Source of the DNA: Paenibacillus pasadenensis
GTDB taxonomy: Bacteria; Bacillota; Bacilli; Paenibacillales; Paenibacillaceae
Reading direction: 5' to 3'
Length of the DNA: 64,000 nt
Assembly: GCF_023715725.1 (NCBI RefSeq)
Contig: NZ_JAMBOT010000002.1
Span: 768,993 to 832,992, forward strand
Below are positions 1-8,487 of the stretch, in pieces. The notes beneath the pieces are model-generated. The model had not been told where the DNA came from, did no database searches, and saw only the letters and a program-made list of their open reading frames with translations. Made by a program: the position numbers and the translations under genes. The stretch's first letter is position 1; each line of letters opens with the position of its first letter.

Positions 1-227
1 TTGAAGGTGCGCGCGGCGGTTATTATGATGGCTTCCGAATTCATAGCGTCCGGCTGCCAGGCGTTTTTGCCCAGCAGGAGGTTGTGTTTGGAGCGTTTGG
101 CCAGTCGCTGAAAATCCGCCACGATTCCTATGACCGCGCAGGTTATATGCCAGGTGTTGCGCATGCAGTCAAAAAAGTGATGACCTATGAAGGCATGATT
201 TATGGCTTCGAGCACATTATGGACTAA
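1..227 (+). CDS. dapB: 4-hydroxy-tetrahydrodipicolinate reductase, C-terminal part
   Basis: Only the last 74 codons lie in the window; the reading frame begins at base 3 and the gene continues to the left. DapB reduces 4-hydroxy-tetrahydrodipicolinate with NAD(P)H in the lysine/diaminopimelate pathway. The visible part has the family's RIHSVRLPG stretch, the [13 protein letters not shown] segment and a helical end leading to a TAATAG double stop. mgsA follows 29 bp downstream, the same neighbour as in B. subtilis, which supports the call. Most of the catalytic domain is outside the window, so only the C-terminal fold can be judged. Confidence 0.88.
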   Translation, partial: EGARGGYYDGFRIHSVRLPGVFAQQEVVFGAFGQSLKIRHDSYDRAGYMPGVAHAVKKVMTYEGMIYGFEHIMD

Positions 228-256
228 TAGACAGATAACAAAGGAGCGGGTGAAAC

Positions 257-670
257 ATGCTTCAAATCGCCTTTATCGCACATGACCGCAAAAAAGACGA
301 AATGGTCAACTTTATAACCGCATACGAGGAAGCTTTTAAGGACGCCAAGCTTTACTCAACGGGCACGACAGGCTCACGCATTATGGAAAAGACATCCCTT
401 GAAATTCACCGTTTCATGAGCGGTCCGCTCGGCGGCGATCAGCAGATCGGCGCGCTGGTAGCCCAGGATGAGCTTGATCTCATTATTTTTCTGCGTGATC
501 CTTTGATGGCTCAGCCGCATGAGCCGGACATTATTGCGCTGCTTCGTCTGTGTGATGTGCAAGGTATTCCGGTTGCGACGAATATCGCTACGGCAGAACT
601 GCTCGTTAAGGCAATGATGCGGGGCGATTTTGCCTGGCGCGAGCTTGTTCACAAGTACAAGCCGGAGTAA
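257..670 (+). CDS. mgsA: methylglyoxal synthase
   Basis: MgsA converts dihydroxyacetone phosphate to methylglyoxal and phosphate, a cytosolic bypass of lower glycolysis used when sugar phosphates build up. At 137 residues it has full family length. It carries the phosphate-binding STGTTG at 34-39, the [11 protein letters not shown] loop at 55-65 with the catalytic Asp at 61, the DP pair at 81-82 and the conserved His near 88. GGAGCGGGTG precedes the ATG. It lies between dapB and the bacillithiol genes; bacillithiol is used to detoxify methylglyoxal, so the grouping makes metabolic sense (inference). Confidence 0.95.
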   Translation: MLQIAFIAHDRKKDEMVNFITAYEEAFKDAKLYSTGTTGSRIMEKTSLEIHRFMSGPLGGDQQIGALVAQDELDLIIFLRDPLMAQPHEPDIIALLRLCDVQGIPVATNIATAELLVKAMMRGDFAWRELVHKYKPE

Positions 671-677
671 ACGCAGC

Positions 678-1382
678 ATGGAGACTACAGTAGATATTCT
701 CGTTTTTGGCGCGCATGCGGACGATGCCGAAATTGGCATGGGCGGCACGATTGCAAACCATTCCCAGCGGGGCGTCAAAGTTGGAATTTGCGATCTGACT
801 CGCAGCGAAATGAGCTCAAACGGCAATGTTGAGCTGCGTGCGCAGGAGGCGGAGCAAGCGTCGCGCATCCTTGGTTTATCCTATCGGGGCTGTCTGGAAC
901 TTCCCGACCGCGGCTTGACTGGATCCAAGGAGCAGCTGGAAGCGGTCACCAGGGAAATTCGCCTGCGCCGGCCGCGTATTGTATTTGCGCCGTATTGGCA
1001 GGATCGGCATCCCGATCATAACGCCTGCAGCGCAATCGTAGAGGAAGCGGTGTTTAACGCCAAGCTGCGCCGTTATATGCCCCAACTTCCTCCGGTTCAA
1101 GTGGAGCAGCTCCTTTATTATTACATAAATGACCAGAAGGATTTGGCGCTTACGGCGGACATATCCGGTACGATGGAGATCAAGCTGGCGGCGCTCGCTG
1201 CTTATCGTTCTCAGTTTGACGCTGTCACAGGCGGCGACCGGGTCGAAACCCCGCTTACCCAAGGGTATGTCAAACGTGTAGAATCACGCGATTATTTGAC
1301 GGGACAAGCGGCAGGCTGCGCTTATGCGGAGGGCTTCGCCACGAAGCGCCCGCATAAAGTGTCGAGCTTTATCGGTTCATGA
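678..1382 (+). CDS. bshB1: bacillithiol biosynthesis deacetylase BshB1
   Basis: This zinc-dependent deacetylase removes the acetyl group from GlcNAc-malate, the second step of bacillithiol synthesis. The 234-residue protein opens with the LmbE/PIG-L signature AHADDAEIGMGG (residues 11-22), whose HxDD residues bind zinc, and has the second metal motif HPDH near residue 115. I set the start at ATG 678, just after the mgsA stop, because this gives the family N-terminus; the frame is open upstream to 630, but that extension lies inside mgsA. bshA follows 63 bp downstream. Confidence 0.94.
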   Translation: METTVDILVFGAHADDAEIGMGGTIANHSQRGVKVGICDLTRSEMSSNGNVELRAQEAEQASRILGLSYRGCLELPDRGLTGSKEQLEAVTREIRLRRPRIVFAPYWQDRHPDHNACSAIVEEAVFNAKLRRYMPQLPPVQVEQLLYYYINDQKDLALTADISGTMEIKLAALAAYRSQFDAVTGGDRVETPLTQGYVKRVESRDYLTGQAAGCAYAEGFATKRPHKVSSFIGS

Positions 1383-1445
1383 TTAACGGGCTCGCTTCCT
1401 GAATACAATGGGAACATCAGCGTATTAACTCGGGAGGAATCCATC

Positions 1446-2609
1446 ATGTCCAGAAAACTTAAGATCGGAATTACTTGTTATCCGACTCTTGGCGGCTCCG
1501 GCGTTGTGGCGACGGAGCTTGGCAAGCTGCTGGCCGAAAAGGGACATGAGATTCATTTTATTACTCATTCCATTCCTTTCCGGCTCGGTCAATTTCATAA
1601 AAATATTTATTTTCATGAAGTCGAAGTGAACAACTATTATGTGTTCCGTTATCCTCCCTACGATTTAAGCCTGGCGAGCAAAATGGCCCAGGTGGCTGCG
1701 ATGCAAAACCTAGATCTGCTGCATGTTCACTATGCCGTGCCGCATGCGGTGTGCGCATTTCTTGCCAAACAGATGGCGGGCAGCGGCTTGAAAACCGTAA
1801 CAACGCTTCATGGTACGGATATTACAGTGCTTGCCCAAGACGAGTCGCTTAAAAATTTGATTCGCCTGGCAATCGACGAGAGCGATGCCGTGACAGCTGT
1901 GTCCAAGGATCTGATCCGAGAAACCCGCGAGCTGCTCGATATTACGCGCGAAATCGATTTGACCTACAATTTTGTGGACAAACGAATCTACTATCCGCGT
2001 GATACTTCGGCGCTGCGCGGCGATTATGCGGCTGATAACGAAAAAATTCTAATGCACATCTCAAACTTCCGTCCCGTTAAGCGGGTGGGAGACGTGCTCG
2101 ATATATTTAAACGTGTAAACGAACATGTTCCTTCCAAGCTGCTGCTCGTCGGCGAAGGGCCTGAACTGTCACGAATTCAGTGCCAGATTCGCGAAATGGG
2201 GCTGGAGGACCGCGTAAACTTCCTTGGCAAACAAGAGGATGTCGCTCAAGTGATATCACTGGCAGATTTGCTGCTGCTGCCTTCCGAAAAGGAAAGTTTT
2301 GGCCTCGTTGCGCTTGAGGCGATGGGCTGCGGCGTTCCGACGATCGGATCGACGGCTGGCGGAATTCCGGAGCTTGTGGCGCATGGCGAAACAGGGTTTT
2401 TATCGGAAGTGGGAGATACGGCGGATATGGCTCGCAACGCGGTCCGTTTGTTGACGAATGAAGCGATGTACGAAAAGTTCAGCCAGGCGTGTATACGCCG
2501 TTCCTGCGAAGAGTTCTGCAACGATAAAATCACGAAGGAATACGAAAAAATTTATTATCGCGTACTCGGCATGGAAGCGGACCTGCCGGTTTCGGCTTGC
2601 CGCGGATGA
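1446..2609 (+). CDS. bshA: N-acetyl-alpha-D-glucosaminyl L-malate synthase BshA
   Basis: BshA is a GT4 glycosyltransferase joining N-acetylglucosamine from UDP-GlcNAc to L-malate, the first step of bacillithiol synthesis. Its 387 residues show the N-terminal YPTLGGSGVVATELG loop, the THSIPFR segment, TLHGTDIT, the nucleotide-sugar region FRPVKRVGDVLDIF and the C-terminal EKESFGLVALEAMGCG motif with the paired Glu of GT4 enzymes. GGGAGGA is 7-8 bp before the ATG. It overlaps cca by four bases (ATGA), so the two are probably translationally coupled. Confidence 0.95.
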   Translation: MSRKLKIGITCYPTLGGSGVVATELGKLLAEKGHEIHFITHSIPFRLGQFHKNIYFHEVEVNNYYVFRYPPYDLSLASKMAQVAAMQNLDLLHVHYAVPHAVCAFLAKQMAGSGLKTVTTLHGTDITVLAQDESLKNLIRLAIDESDAVTAVSKDLIRETRELLDITREIDLTYNFVDKRIYYPRDTSALRGDYAADNEKILMHISNFRPVKRVGDVLDIFKRVNEHVPSKLLLVGEGPELSRIQCQIREMGLEDRVNFLGKQEDVAQVISLADLLLLPSEKESFGLVALEAMGCGVPTIGSTAGGIPELVAHGETGFLSEVGDTADMARNAVRLLTNEAMYEKFSQACIRRSCEEFCNDKITKEYEKIYYRVLGMEADLPVSACRG

Positions 2610-3976
2610 GCGGCCGTCTCGAGCTTGCGCCGCAAATGACAGCGGCGCTTCCTGTGCTGCTGCGGCTTGAAGAGGCCGGACACGAAGCGGTATTTGTCGG
2701 CGGCTGTGTGCGGGATTTGCTGCTAGGCTTACCGCTAAAAGATGTGGACATTGCCTCCCCGGCTGAGCCGGAGGAGGTAATGTCGCTTTTTCCTGGGTGC
2801 ATACCAACCGGTTTGCAGCATGGCACCGTGTCGGTTCGCAGCGGAGGCCAGCTGTATGAAGTGACAACCTACCGCGCGGAAGCGGAGTATGTTGATGCAC
2901 GGCGGCCTTCCTCGGTTTCGTTTATCCGTGATTTAAAAGAGGATTTGCAGCGGCGGGATTTCACGATCAACGCGATGGCGCTGAACAGGCATGGCGAATT
3001 GGAAGACCCGTTTGGCGGGCACGGCGATTTGCAGCGGTCTCGTCTGCGTGCAGTCGGCGTTGCTAAAGAGCGTTTTGCCGAGGATGCGCTCCGCTTGCTG
3101 AGAGGGGTGCGGTTTGCTTCTCTGTACAAGCTGCGTCCAACGAAAGGAACTTGGCGCGGATTGATGGAAAGCCGGGAAGGACTGCGGCAGATTGCGATGG
3201 AGCGTGTCGGAGCCGAGCTGGACCGTATTGCAGGCGGAGGCGGCCTGACGCGTGCCGCTGCGCTGTTATCCGCTTCGGATTTGCCAGCTTATTTTAAGGA
3301 GCCGCTGCCCTGCTGGAAGGAAATCAAAAAATGTTGTCTTTCCGGTACGAAGCAGCGGCAAACAATAGCACAGCGTCTGGAGGCTGCAGATCAGCTGAAA
3401 ACGGCTGATGCCGGCTGGGCGGCCTTATTTGTCCTGCTAGGCGCAGCGCCGGAGACGGCAGGGGAGTGGTTCGAACGGCTTCGCTACAGCAACGCTCGCA
3501 AGGACCGGCTGACCGCTTTGCTGCGGCTGCATGCCAAGCTGGCCCAAACAGGCTGGCAAGCTCCGAGCAAAGCTGACTGGACGGACGCCGTGCTTGAACA
3601 AGGACCGGCAGCCGCAGCAAATTGGCTGGAATGGGTCGGGGAAGCGGAAGCGGCTGGACTAACAGCAGACAAGCTGTCAGAAATTACAGCAGTAGAACAC
3701 ATTACAGACAAGTCCTTTAACATGTTACCTCTAGAAAAGGAATCTCTATCCAGTCTTTTCGCAGAATGGTTTAAACAGATTCCGGCTCGTTCTTTAAAGG
3801 AGCTTGCTGTCGGGGGACGCGAAGTACAGACAGAGCTTGGACGAAAACCAGGGCCATGGCTCGGTCCGCTGCTGGGCCAGCTGCTTCGCGAAACCGCGCA
3901 TGGCAAGCTCCCCAATGAAAAAGAAATGCTGCTGAAGCGCGCCCGTCAGCTGGCGGAAGGAGAGCTAACGACATGA
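2606..3976 (+). CDS. cca: CCA tRNA nucleotidyltransferase
   Basis: Adds or repairs the 3'-CCA end of tRNAs using CTP and ATP. The 456-residue protein begins with the class II nucleotidyltransferase core: VFVGGCVRDLLLG followed by KDVDIASP, whose Asp pair binds magnesium, then the RRDFTINAMAL motif and the EDALRLLRGVRFAS segment of the neck domain. The C-terminal tail and body are less conserved. I chose ATG 2606, in an ATGA overlap with the bshA stop, over a TTG three codons earlier. The stop overlaps birA in another ATGA, so bshA-cca-birA form one tight unit. Confidence 0.94.
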   Translation: MSGRLELAPQMTAALPVLLRLEEAGHEAVFVGGCVRDLLLGLPLKDVDIASPAEPEEVMSLFPGCIPTGLQHGTVSVRSGGQLYEVTTYRAEAEYVDARRPSSVSFIRDLKEDLQRRDFTINAMALNRHGELEDPFGGHGDLQRSRLRAVGVAKERFAEDALRLLRGVRFASLYKLRPTKGTWRGLMESREGLRQIAMERVGAELDRIAGGGGLTRAAALLSASDLPAYFKEPLPCWKEIKKCCLSGTKQRQTIAQRLEAADQLKTADAGWAALFVLLGAAPETAGEWFERLRYSNARKDRLTALLRLHAKLAQTGWQAPSKADWTDAVLEQGPAAAANWLEWVGEAEAAGLTADKLSEITAVEHITDKSFNMLPLEKESLSSLFAEWFKQIPARSLKELAVGGREVQTELGRKPGPWLGPLLGQLLRETAHGKLPNEKEMLLKRARQLAEGELTT

Positions 3977-4953
3977 ATACGGACAAGCTTTTAATGCTTT
4001 TTGATGAAGCTGGCGAACAATTTTTGTCGGGGGAATCGATCAGCCGCGAGTTGGGCGTAAGCCGGACGGCCGTTTGGAAAAGCATTCACAAGCTTCAAGA
4101 GCAGGGATATTCCTTTGAAGCGTCGCGAAAGCTGGGCTACCGGATAACGGGACGGCCCGATCCGCTTGAAGCTTCTGTTCTGGAAAATTTGCTGGAAACA
4201 AAAACGTTCGGAAGAAAGCTGGTTGTGCTTCAAAAAGTGGATTCAACGCAAAACATTGCGCAGCAGCTGGCGCAGCAAGGCGCGGAGGAAGGCACGCTTG
4301 TCATTGCAGAGCAGCAGCTAAGCGGGCGGGGCCGCATGGGCCGCGGGTGGGTGTCGCCATTTGGCAAAGGCATCTGGATGAGCATGGTGCTGCGGCCCTT
4401 GCTGCCGGTAGCGAGCGCTCCGCAGCTCACGCTGCTTACAGCTGTGGCGCTTTGCCGTTCGCTCCGGGCCGAGACCGGCCTCGACATCGGCATCAAGTGG
4501 CCTAACGATCTGCTGATCGCAGGACGTAAAATTAGCGGAATTCTGCTGGAGTCTGCGGCAGAAGACGAGCGGCTGAGCTACGTCGTCGCCGGCATCGGCA
4601 TCAGCGTTAATCTGGCGGAGAGCGATTATCCGGAGGAGCTGCTGGAAAGGGCGGTTTCGCTGCGTTTGGCCGCTGGCCGGGAGTTTTCCCGGACACGGTT
4701 AACGGCTTCATTTTTGCGGGACTGGGAGGCGCTGTACCATCTTTATCTTGAGGAAGGGTTTGCTCCGATCCGCAGCTTATGGGAGGCATTGTCCGTTTCC
4801 TTGAACCACAGGACTACGCTGCGCACGCCGCAGGGAGTGCTGGAAGGCACCCCGATTGGCCTGCATGAAACCGGCGCAATAATGGTCGAGTTTGAGGATG
4901 GGACGCTGCGGCCGCTTTATTCCGCCGAAATGGGGGAGCCTGCTTCGACATGA
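3973..4953 (+). CDS. birA: bifunctional biotin operon repressor / biotin-protein ligase
   Basis: BirA attaches biotin to acetyl-CoA carboxylase and pyruvate carboxylase through biotinyl-AMP, and represses biotin synthesis and transport genes. Residues 1-65 form a winged helix (SISRELGVSRTAVWKSIHKLQEQGY), making this the regulatory long form. The ligase domain carries the biotin/ATP loop SGRGRMGRGW, then KWPNDLLI and GIGISVNL, and ends in a C-terminal beta domain. Its 326 residues match B. subtilis BirA. The final codons overlap the stem of the intrinsic terminator at 4938. Confidence 0.94.
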   Translation: MNTDKLLMLFDEAGEQFLSGESISRELGVSRTAVWKSIHKLQEQGYSFEASRKLGYRITGRPDPLEASVLENLLETKTFGRKLVVLQKVDSTQNIAQQLAQQGAEEGTLVIAEQQLSGRGRMGRGWVSPFGKGIWMSMVLRPLLPVASAPQLTLLTAVALCRSLRAETGLDIGIKWPNDLLIAGRKISGILLESAAEDERLSYVVAGIGISVNLAESDYPEELLERAVSLRLAAGREFSRTRLTASFLRDWEALYHLYLEEGFAPIRSLWEALSVSLNHRTTLRTPQGVLEGTPIGLHETGAIMVEFEDGTLRPLYSAEMGEPAST

Positions 4954-4967
4954 AGCAGGCTTTTTTT
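4938..4967 (+). terminator. intrinsic terminator closing the bshA-cca-birA unit
   Basis: A perfect 9-bp stem (GCCTGCTTC at 4938 with GAAGCAGGC ending at 4960) has a 5-nt loop and is followed by seven T. The birA stop codon lies in the loop/3' arm, so the terminator is built into the end of the gene. Confidence 0.9.
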
Positions 4968-4991
4968 GATGCTTAAGAGCAGCCGGTTGCG

Positions 4992-5020
4992 TTTACGAGC
5001 AGAGAGCAATCTGGTATACT
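4992..5020 (+). promoter_or_regulatory. predicted SigA promoter for the panB leader
   Basis: TTTACG, a 17-bp spacer and TATACT, placed directly after the birA terminator. Transcription would start near 5027 and run through the structured leader toward panBCD. Confidence 0.65.
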
Positions 5021-5026
5021 TTAGGG

Positions 5027-5237
5027 TGACCGGGCGGTATCTTACTGCTTTAGAACCGCACTGGCACAGCCGGGCAGACGGCATTCCAAGTCTGCTGTTT
5101 TATAAGAAGGAATGGACAATTGGAAGCGCGCGCCTTTTGCGCGGAGCCGCCTGGCGGACCGCGACGTTAGGAAGTCCGCAGCCACGGTACATCCTTTCTC
5201 GGGCTGGACTTTTTAGCTGCGGCTAAAAGGTTTTTTT
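5027..5237 (+). ncRNA. structured leader or small RNA upstream of panB
   Basis: This roughly 210-nt stretch sits between a predicted promoter (-10 at 5015) and an intrinsic terminator (5209-5237), with panB starting 45 bp later. Several local helices are visible. GCGGU at 5034 pairs with ACCGC at 5055, followed by a bulged A and UCU/AGA. GCAGAC at 5074 pairs with GUCUGC at 5090. CGCGC/GCGCG form a hairpin around 5127-5142, and GCGGAC at 5154 pairs with GUCCGC at 5174. The terminator before the gene suggests attenuation of pantothenate synthesis, possibly by the 'pan' RNA class known upstream of panB, or a free-standing small RNA. I cannot assign a family by eye. A frame is open through the region (4966-5226), but it lacks a ribosome site and recognisable protein features. 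Confidence 0.5.
5209..5237 (+). terminator. intrinsic terminator inside the panB leader
   Basis: A 9-bp stem (CTTTTTAGC at 5209-5217 with GCTAAAAGG at 5222-5230, one T-G pair) has a TGCG loop, and seven T follow (5231-5237). It lies 45 bp before the panB ATG, so full transcription of panBCD from the upstream promoter needs readthrough or antitermination. Confidence 0.8.
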
Positions 5238-5281
5238 GTGTTCACACTAAACCCGTGCACCGGAAAGGGGATTTAAACAAC

Positions 5282-6133
5282 ATGAAACAAGCTCTGACGA
5301 TCACTAAGCTTCAGCGTATGAAAAAGGAAGGCGAGCCGATCACGATGCTGACGGCTTACGACTATCCTTCTGCGAAGCTGGCGGAGGAAGCGGGCGTCGA
5401 TACGATTTTGGTCGGCGATTCGCTTGGCAATGTCGTGCTTGGTTACGATACGACGGTCCCGGTTACGCTTGACGACATGATTTATCATGCGCGTTCGGTA
5501 GCGCGCGGAGCGGCCAATACGTTCCGCATTGTGGATATGCCGTTTATGACAGCTCGCATCAGCCGGGAGGAGACGCTGCGCGGGGCAGCTCGTCTCATGC
5601 AGGAAGGCCATGCCCATTCGGTGAAAATCGAAGGGGGAGAAGAGGTAGCGGAGCAGGTGCGAGCCTGTGTCGAAGCCGGAGTTCCGGTTATCGGCCATAT
5701 CGGGCTGACGCCTCAATCGGTTCATCAACTGGGAGGTTACAAAATTCAAGGCAAGCTGGAAGCTGAAGCTGCCCGTCTGGAAGCAGACGCGCTGGCGCTT
5801 CAGCAAGCAGGCGCTTACGCGGTTGTCCTTGAACTGGTAACGGGACCGATTGCGACTCATATTTCCCGCAGGCTGGAGATTCCAACGATTGGCATCGGCG
5901 CCGGAGCAGGATGCGATGGCCAGGTACTCGTTTACCATGATGTCATTGAATACGCTTCTCCTTACACGCCTAAAAAATTTGTTAAAACCTACGCCAATGT
6001 CGGCGGAATTATCCGTGAAGCGCTTGGCAGCTATGTGAATGATGTGAAATCACGCAGTTTCCCGGCTGAGGAGCACACGTTTGGCGCAGCTGCCGCAGCT
6101 CCGCAGGCCGTATATGGAGGCGATCGCAAATGA
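5282..6133 (+). CDS. panB: 3-methyl-2-oxobutanoate hydroxymethyltransferase
   Basis: PanB transfers a hydroxymethyl group from 5,10-methylene-THF to alpha-ketoisovalerate, giving ketopantoate, the first committed step of pantothenate synthesis. The 283-residue TIM barrel shows TAYDYPSAKLAEEAGVD, the metal-binding VGDSLGNV with its Asp, KIEGG, GHIGLTPQ and the catalytic-face GIGAGAGCDGQVLV. The ATG at 5282 is used because AAAGGGG precedes it; a GTG nine codons upstream has no better support. It overlaps panC by four bases. Confidence 0.95.
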   Translation: MKQALTITKLQRMKKEGEPITMLTAYDYPSAKLAEEAGVDTILVGDSLGNVVLGYDTTVPVTLDDMIYHARSVARGAANTFRIVDMPFMTARISREETLRGAARLMQEGHAHSVKIEGGEEVAEQVRACVEAGVPVIGHIGLTPQSVHQLGGYKIQGKLEAEAARLEADALALQQAGAYAVVLELVTGPIATHISRRLEIPTIGIGAGAGCDGQVLVYHDVIEYASPYTPKKFVKTYANVGGIIREALGSYVNDVKSRSFPAEEHTFGAAAAAPQAVYGGDRK

Positions 6134-7047
6134 GCACTTTAACGCCAGTCAAAACAAAACAGCCGCTGATCGTGCGCACCATATCGGAGCTCCGCAGCGA
6201 GCTGAGCATCCGCAGACAAGAGAAGCCCGGACTTGAAACAGGTTTTGTTCCAACTATGGGATATTTGCACGACGGACACGGAAGTCTCATTCAGCGCAGT
6301 GCTGCCGAAAATGGGCTGACGGTGCTTTCCATCTTTGTAAACCCGCTGCAATTTGGGCCAAACGAGGATTTGGACCGGTATCCGCGCGATGAGGAGCGGG
6401 ATTTGAAGCTCGCCCGGCAAGAAGGCGCAGATATTGTGTTCATCCCTTCGGTACAGGAGATGTATCCTAAAAGGGCGTTAACGCGTGTTCTGGTCAGTGA
6501 GGTGACGGAATCGCTTTGCGGCGCTTCGCGTCCGGGTCATTTTGACGGAGTCGGAACGGTAGTAAGCAAGCTGTTTCATCTTGTTGAGCCGACGCGGGCT
6601 TATTTTGGGCTTAAGGATGCGCAGCAGGTGGCGGTTGTGCAGCAAATGGTCGACGATCTTAACTTTAACGTGCAGATTGTTCCTTGCCCGACGCTGCGGG
6701 AAGCCGATGGGCTGGCGCTAAGCTCGCGTAATGTGTATTTGTCGCCGGAGCAGCGTTCCGAAGCTCTTGTGCTGTACCGGACGCTCCAACAGGCTGCGCA
6801 ATGGGCTGCTGACTCAGAGATGACCGCTGGCGGCCTGGAAGCTAAAGTAAGGGAAGCGATCAGCCGTTCCCCGCTTGCTTCCATTGACTACGCTGAATTG
6901 AGAAGGTATCCTTCACTGGAAGCTGTAGATCCGCAGCTGCGGTTGGAGGAAGCGCTGAAACAATCTCCGCTGCTGCTGGCGTTCGCCGTGCGTTTTGGCG
7001 GCACCCGGCTTATCGATAACGCTATTTTTCCGATCAAGGGGGCCTAA
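6130..7047 (+). CDS. panC: pantothenate synthetase (pantoate--beta-alanine ligase)
   Basis: Joins pantoate to beta-alanine at the cost of ATP through a pantoyl-adenylate. The 305 residues include [10 protein letters not shown] (the HIGH-like nucleotide motif), [37 protein letters not shown] pantoate/ATP residues (LKDAQQ is visible) and the LSSRNVYLS loop. The start overlaps the panB stop (ATGA), and panD follows after 2 bp, so panBCD is a compact operon. Confidence 0.95.
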   Translation: MSTLTPVKTKQPLIVRTISELRSELSIRRQEKPGLETGFVPTMGYLHDGHGSLIQRSAAENGLTVLSIFVNPLQFGPNEDLDRYPRDEERDLKLARQEGADIVFIPSVQEMYPKRALTRVLVSEVTESLCGASRPGHFDGVGTVVSKLFHLVEPTRAYFGLKDAQQVAVVQQMVDDLNFNVQIVPCPTLREADGLALSSRNVYLSPEQRSEALVLYRTLQQAAQWAADSEMTAGGLEAKVREAISRSPLASIDYAELRRYPSLEAVDPQLRLEEALKQSPLLLAFAVRFGGTRLIDNAIFPIKGA

Positions 7048-7049
7048 GC

Positions 7050-7433
7050 ATGTTTCGCACGATGATGAAATCCAAGCTGCATCGCGCAACCGTAACGGAA
7101 GCGAACTTGAACTATGTTGGCAGCATTACCATTGACGAGGATTTGATGGATCAAGCCGATCTGTGGGCCAACGAAAAGGTCCAGATCGTCAACAACAACA
7201 ATGGAGCTCGACTTGAAACGTATATCATTCCAGGCCCGAGGGGCACAGGTGTAATTTGCCTGAACGGCGCTGCGGCCAGACTGGTCCAGCCTGGAGACAA
7301 GGTCATTATTATTTCTTATGCAACAATGGATGAGCAGGAAGCGCGGACATACAGTCCTAAAGTGGTTATTCTCGACGAGGAGAATAAGCCGGTTCAAATT
7401 ATGAACCATGAAGTTCATGCAACGGTGCTATAA
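7050..7433 (+). CDS. panD: aspartate 1-decarboxylase proenzyme
   Basis: PanD makes beta-alanine from aspartate with a pyruvoyl cofactor formed by self-cleavage. The 127-residue proenzyme has the cleavage pair Gly24-Ser25 in YVGSITID, Lys9, the conserved Thr/Tyr residues around GSITID and the NGAAARL segment near 73-79. It completes the panBCD operon. No clear terminator follows within 170 bp. Confidence 0.95.
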   Translation: MFRTMMKSKLHRATVTEANLNYVGSITIDEDLMDQADLWANEKVQIVNNNNGARLETYIIPGPRGTGVICLNGAAARLVQPGDKVIIISYATMDEQEARTYSPKVVILDEENKPVQIMNHEVHATVL

Positions 7434-7605
7434 ACATTCGTTTCCTGATGCGGCCGCAAGTGGGAACTGCCGCCGGGTATAGGGGAGGCTCATCGGTAGA
7501 AGAATGAGGGTACGGCATCGGGGCATTCGTCTCGAGCAGCCGGGCACTTATGACCTTTCTATCCGTTGAGGACTCATTCCCAGAGCCGAAGGCAGGTGAT
7601 TAGCG

Positions 7606-8463
7606 ATGTTTGAGCCGATGTTTGCCGTCATGAACGAAATGCTGGACGACATCATGCTGCGCTGTCCCGGCTGCTCGCCGGAGGAGCGAAAGCAGCTTCT
7701 GGATCAGCTGACTCAGCTTCGGACAACGAGCGATCAGTTTATTGAGCAGTGGCTTGTATTTGAGGAAAAGCTGGTCGATTTCCAGGACGCTTTTCCGGCG
7801 GAGGCAGCAGCGGCTGGTTTTAGCCAGCTTGCCGTTAACAGCAGCGGGGCAGCCGCTTCGCCGCCGCCCGCTTCTCAGCAGCGGTTAGGCAAAGCGAAGC
7901 TGCCGCTGCTTGTTGAGCCGTTCAGCTCCCCCCTGGAGAGCGCCAGTAACGTTCCCTTGCCGCCATCTAAACCGCGGAATGCCAGAGCGGAACACCACTC
8001 GAACATAAACGGTGAGAAAGCTGAAGCCATTTCCAAAGCGGCCGAGCTCGAAATGGCTTACGACACGATGGACAAAATCTCCAAAGGCCGGGGATACTTT
8101 AATCTTTTTATGTTCCCGCAGGCGATTGTCGAGTTTCAGGCTGCGCTTGATTTATCGCCGGAATGCAACTTGGCGCGTCTGTATCTGGCTATGTCGCTTA
8201 TGCATGTTAAGCGGTGGGATGATGCCGAGATGCACTTCAAGCTGCTTGCGACATTAACGGACAAGCCGCGCTGGCAGGCGATAAGCTTTAATGCGCTCGG
8301 CTGCATCCAGGCCATTCGTTTAAATATGGAGCAAGCCCAGAAGCTGTTCCGGCAAGCCGTCAAAATGGATCCGGCGTTTGAGGATCCAGTTATCAACCTC
8401 AAGTCATGCGCGGGAGCCCCGGGACCGTTATCGCTTTATTTCGGGAGTTCGGAGCTGGCTTGA
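7606..8463 (+). CDS. tetratricopeptide-repeat protein of unknown role
   Basis: A 285-residue soluble protein. Residues 1-60 are helical and Cys/Glu rich (CPGCSPEERKQLLDQL). Residues 70-130 are a low-complexity Ala/Pro/Ser linker. From about 150 on there are three TPR-like helix pairs (AIVEFQAALDLSPECNLARLYLAM, then WDDAEMHFKLL, then AQKLFRQAVKMDPAFEDPVINLKS). The start is ATG 7606 behind GCAGGTGATTAG. It lies between panD and dinG, the place taken by no equivalent in B. subtilis. It probably mediates protein contacts; the partner is unknown. Confidence 0.75.
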   Translation: MFEPMFAVMNEMLDDIMLRCPGCSPEERKQLLDQLTQLRTTSDQFIEQWLVFEEKLVDFQDAFPAEAAAAGFSQLAVNSSGAAASPPPASQQRLGKAKLPLLVEPFSSPLESASNVPLPPSKPRNARAEHHSNINGEKAEAISKAAELEMAYDTMDKISKGRGYFNLFMFPQAIVEFQAALDLSPECNLARLYLAMSLMHVKRWDDAEMHFKLLATLTDKPRWQAISFNALGCIQAIRLNMEQAQKLFRQAVKMDPAFEDPVINLKSCAGAPGPLSLYFGSSELA

Positions 8464-8487
8464 TTGCGAGAGGAAGATCGGCCTTTA

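Noticed and set aside
2400..2900. Antisense frame across bshA and cca
   Set aside because: It covers the conserved ATGA junction of two clear genes and encodes low-complexity sequence.
5140..5180. T-box motif before panB (GGCGGACCGCG)
   Set aside because: It lacks the AGGGTGGN part and pairs instead with GTCCGC just downstream as a simple hairpin.
4966..5226. Small protein gene before panB
   Set aside because: No ribosome site, it overlaps a promoter and ends inside the terminator, and the product resembles no protein.
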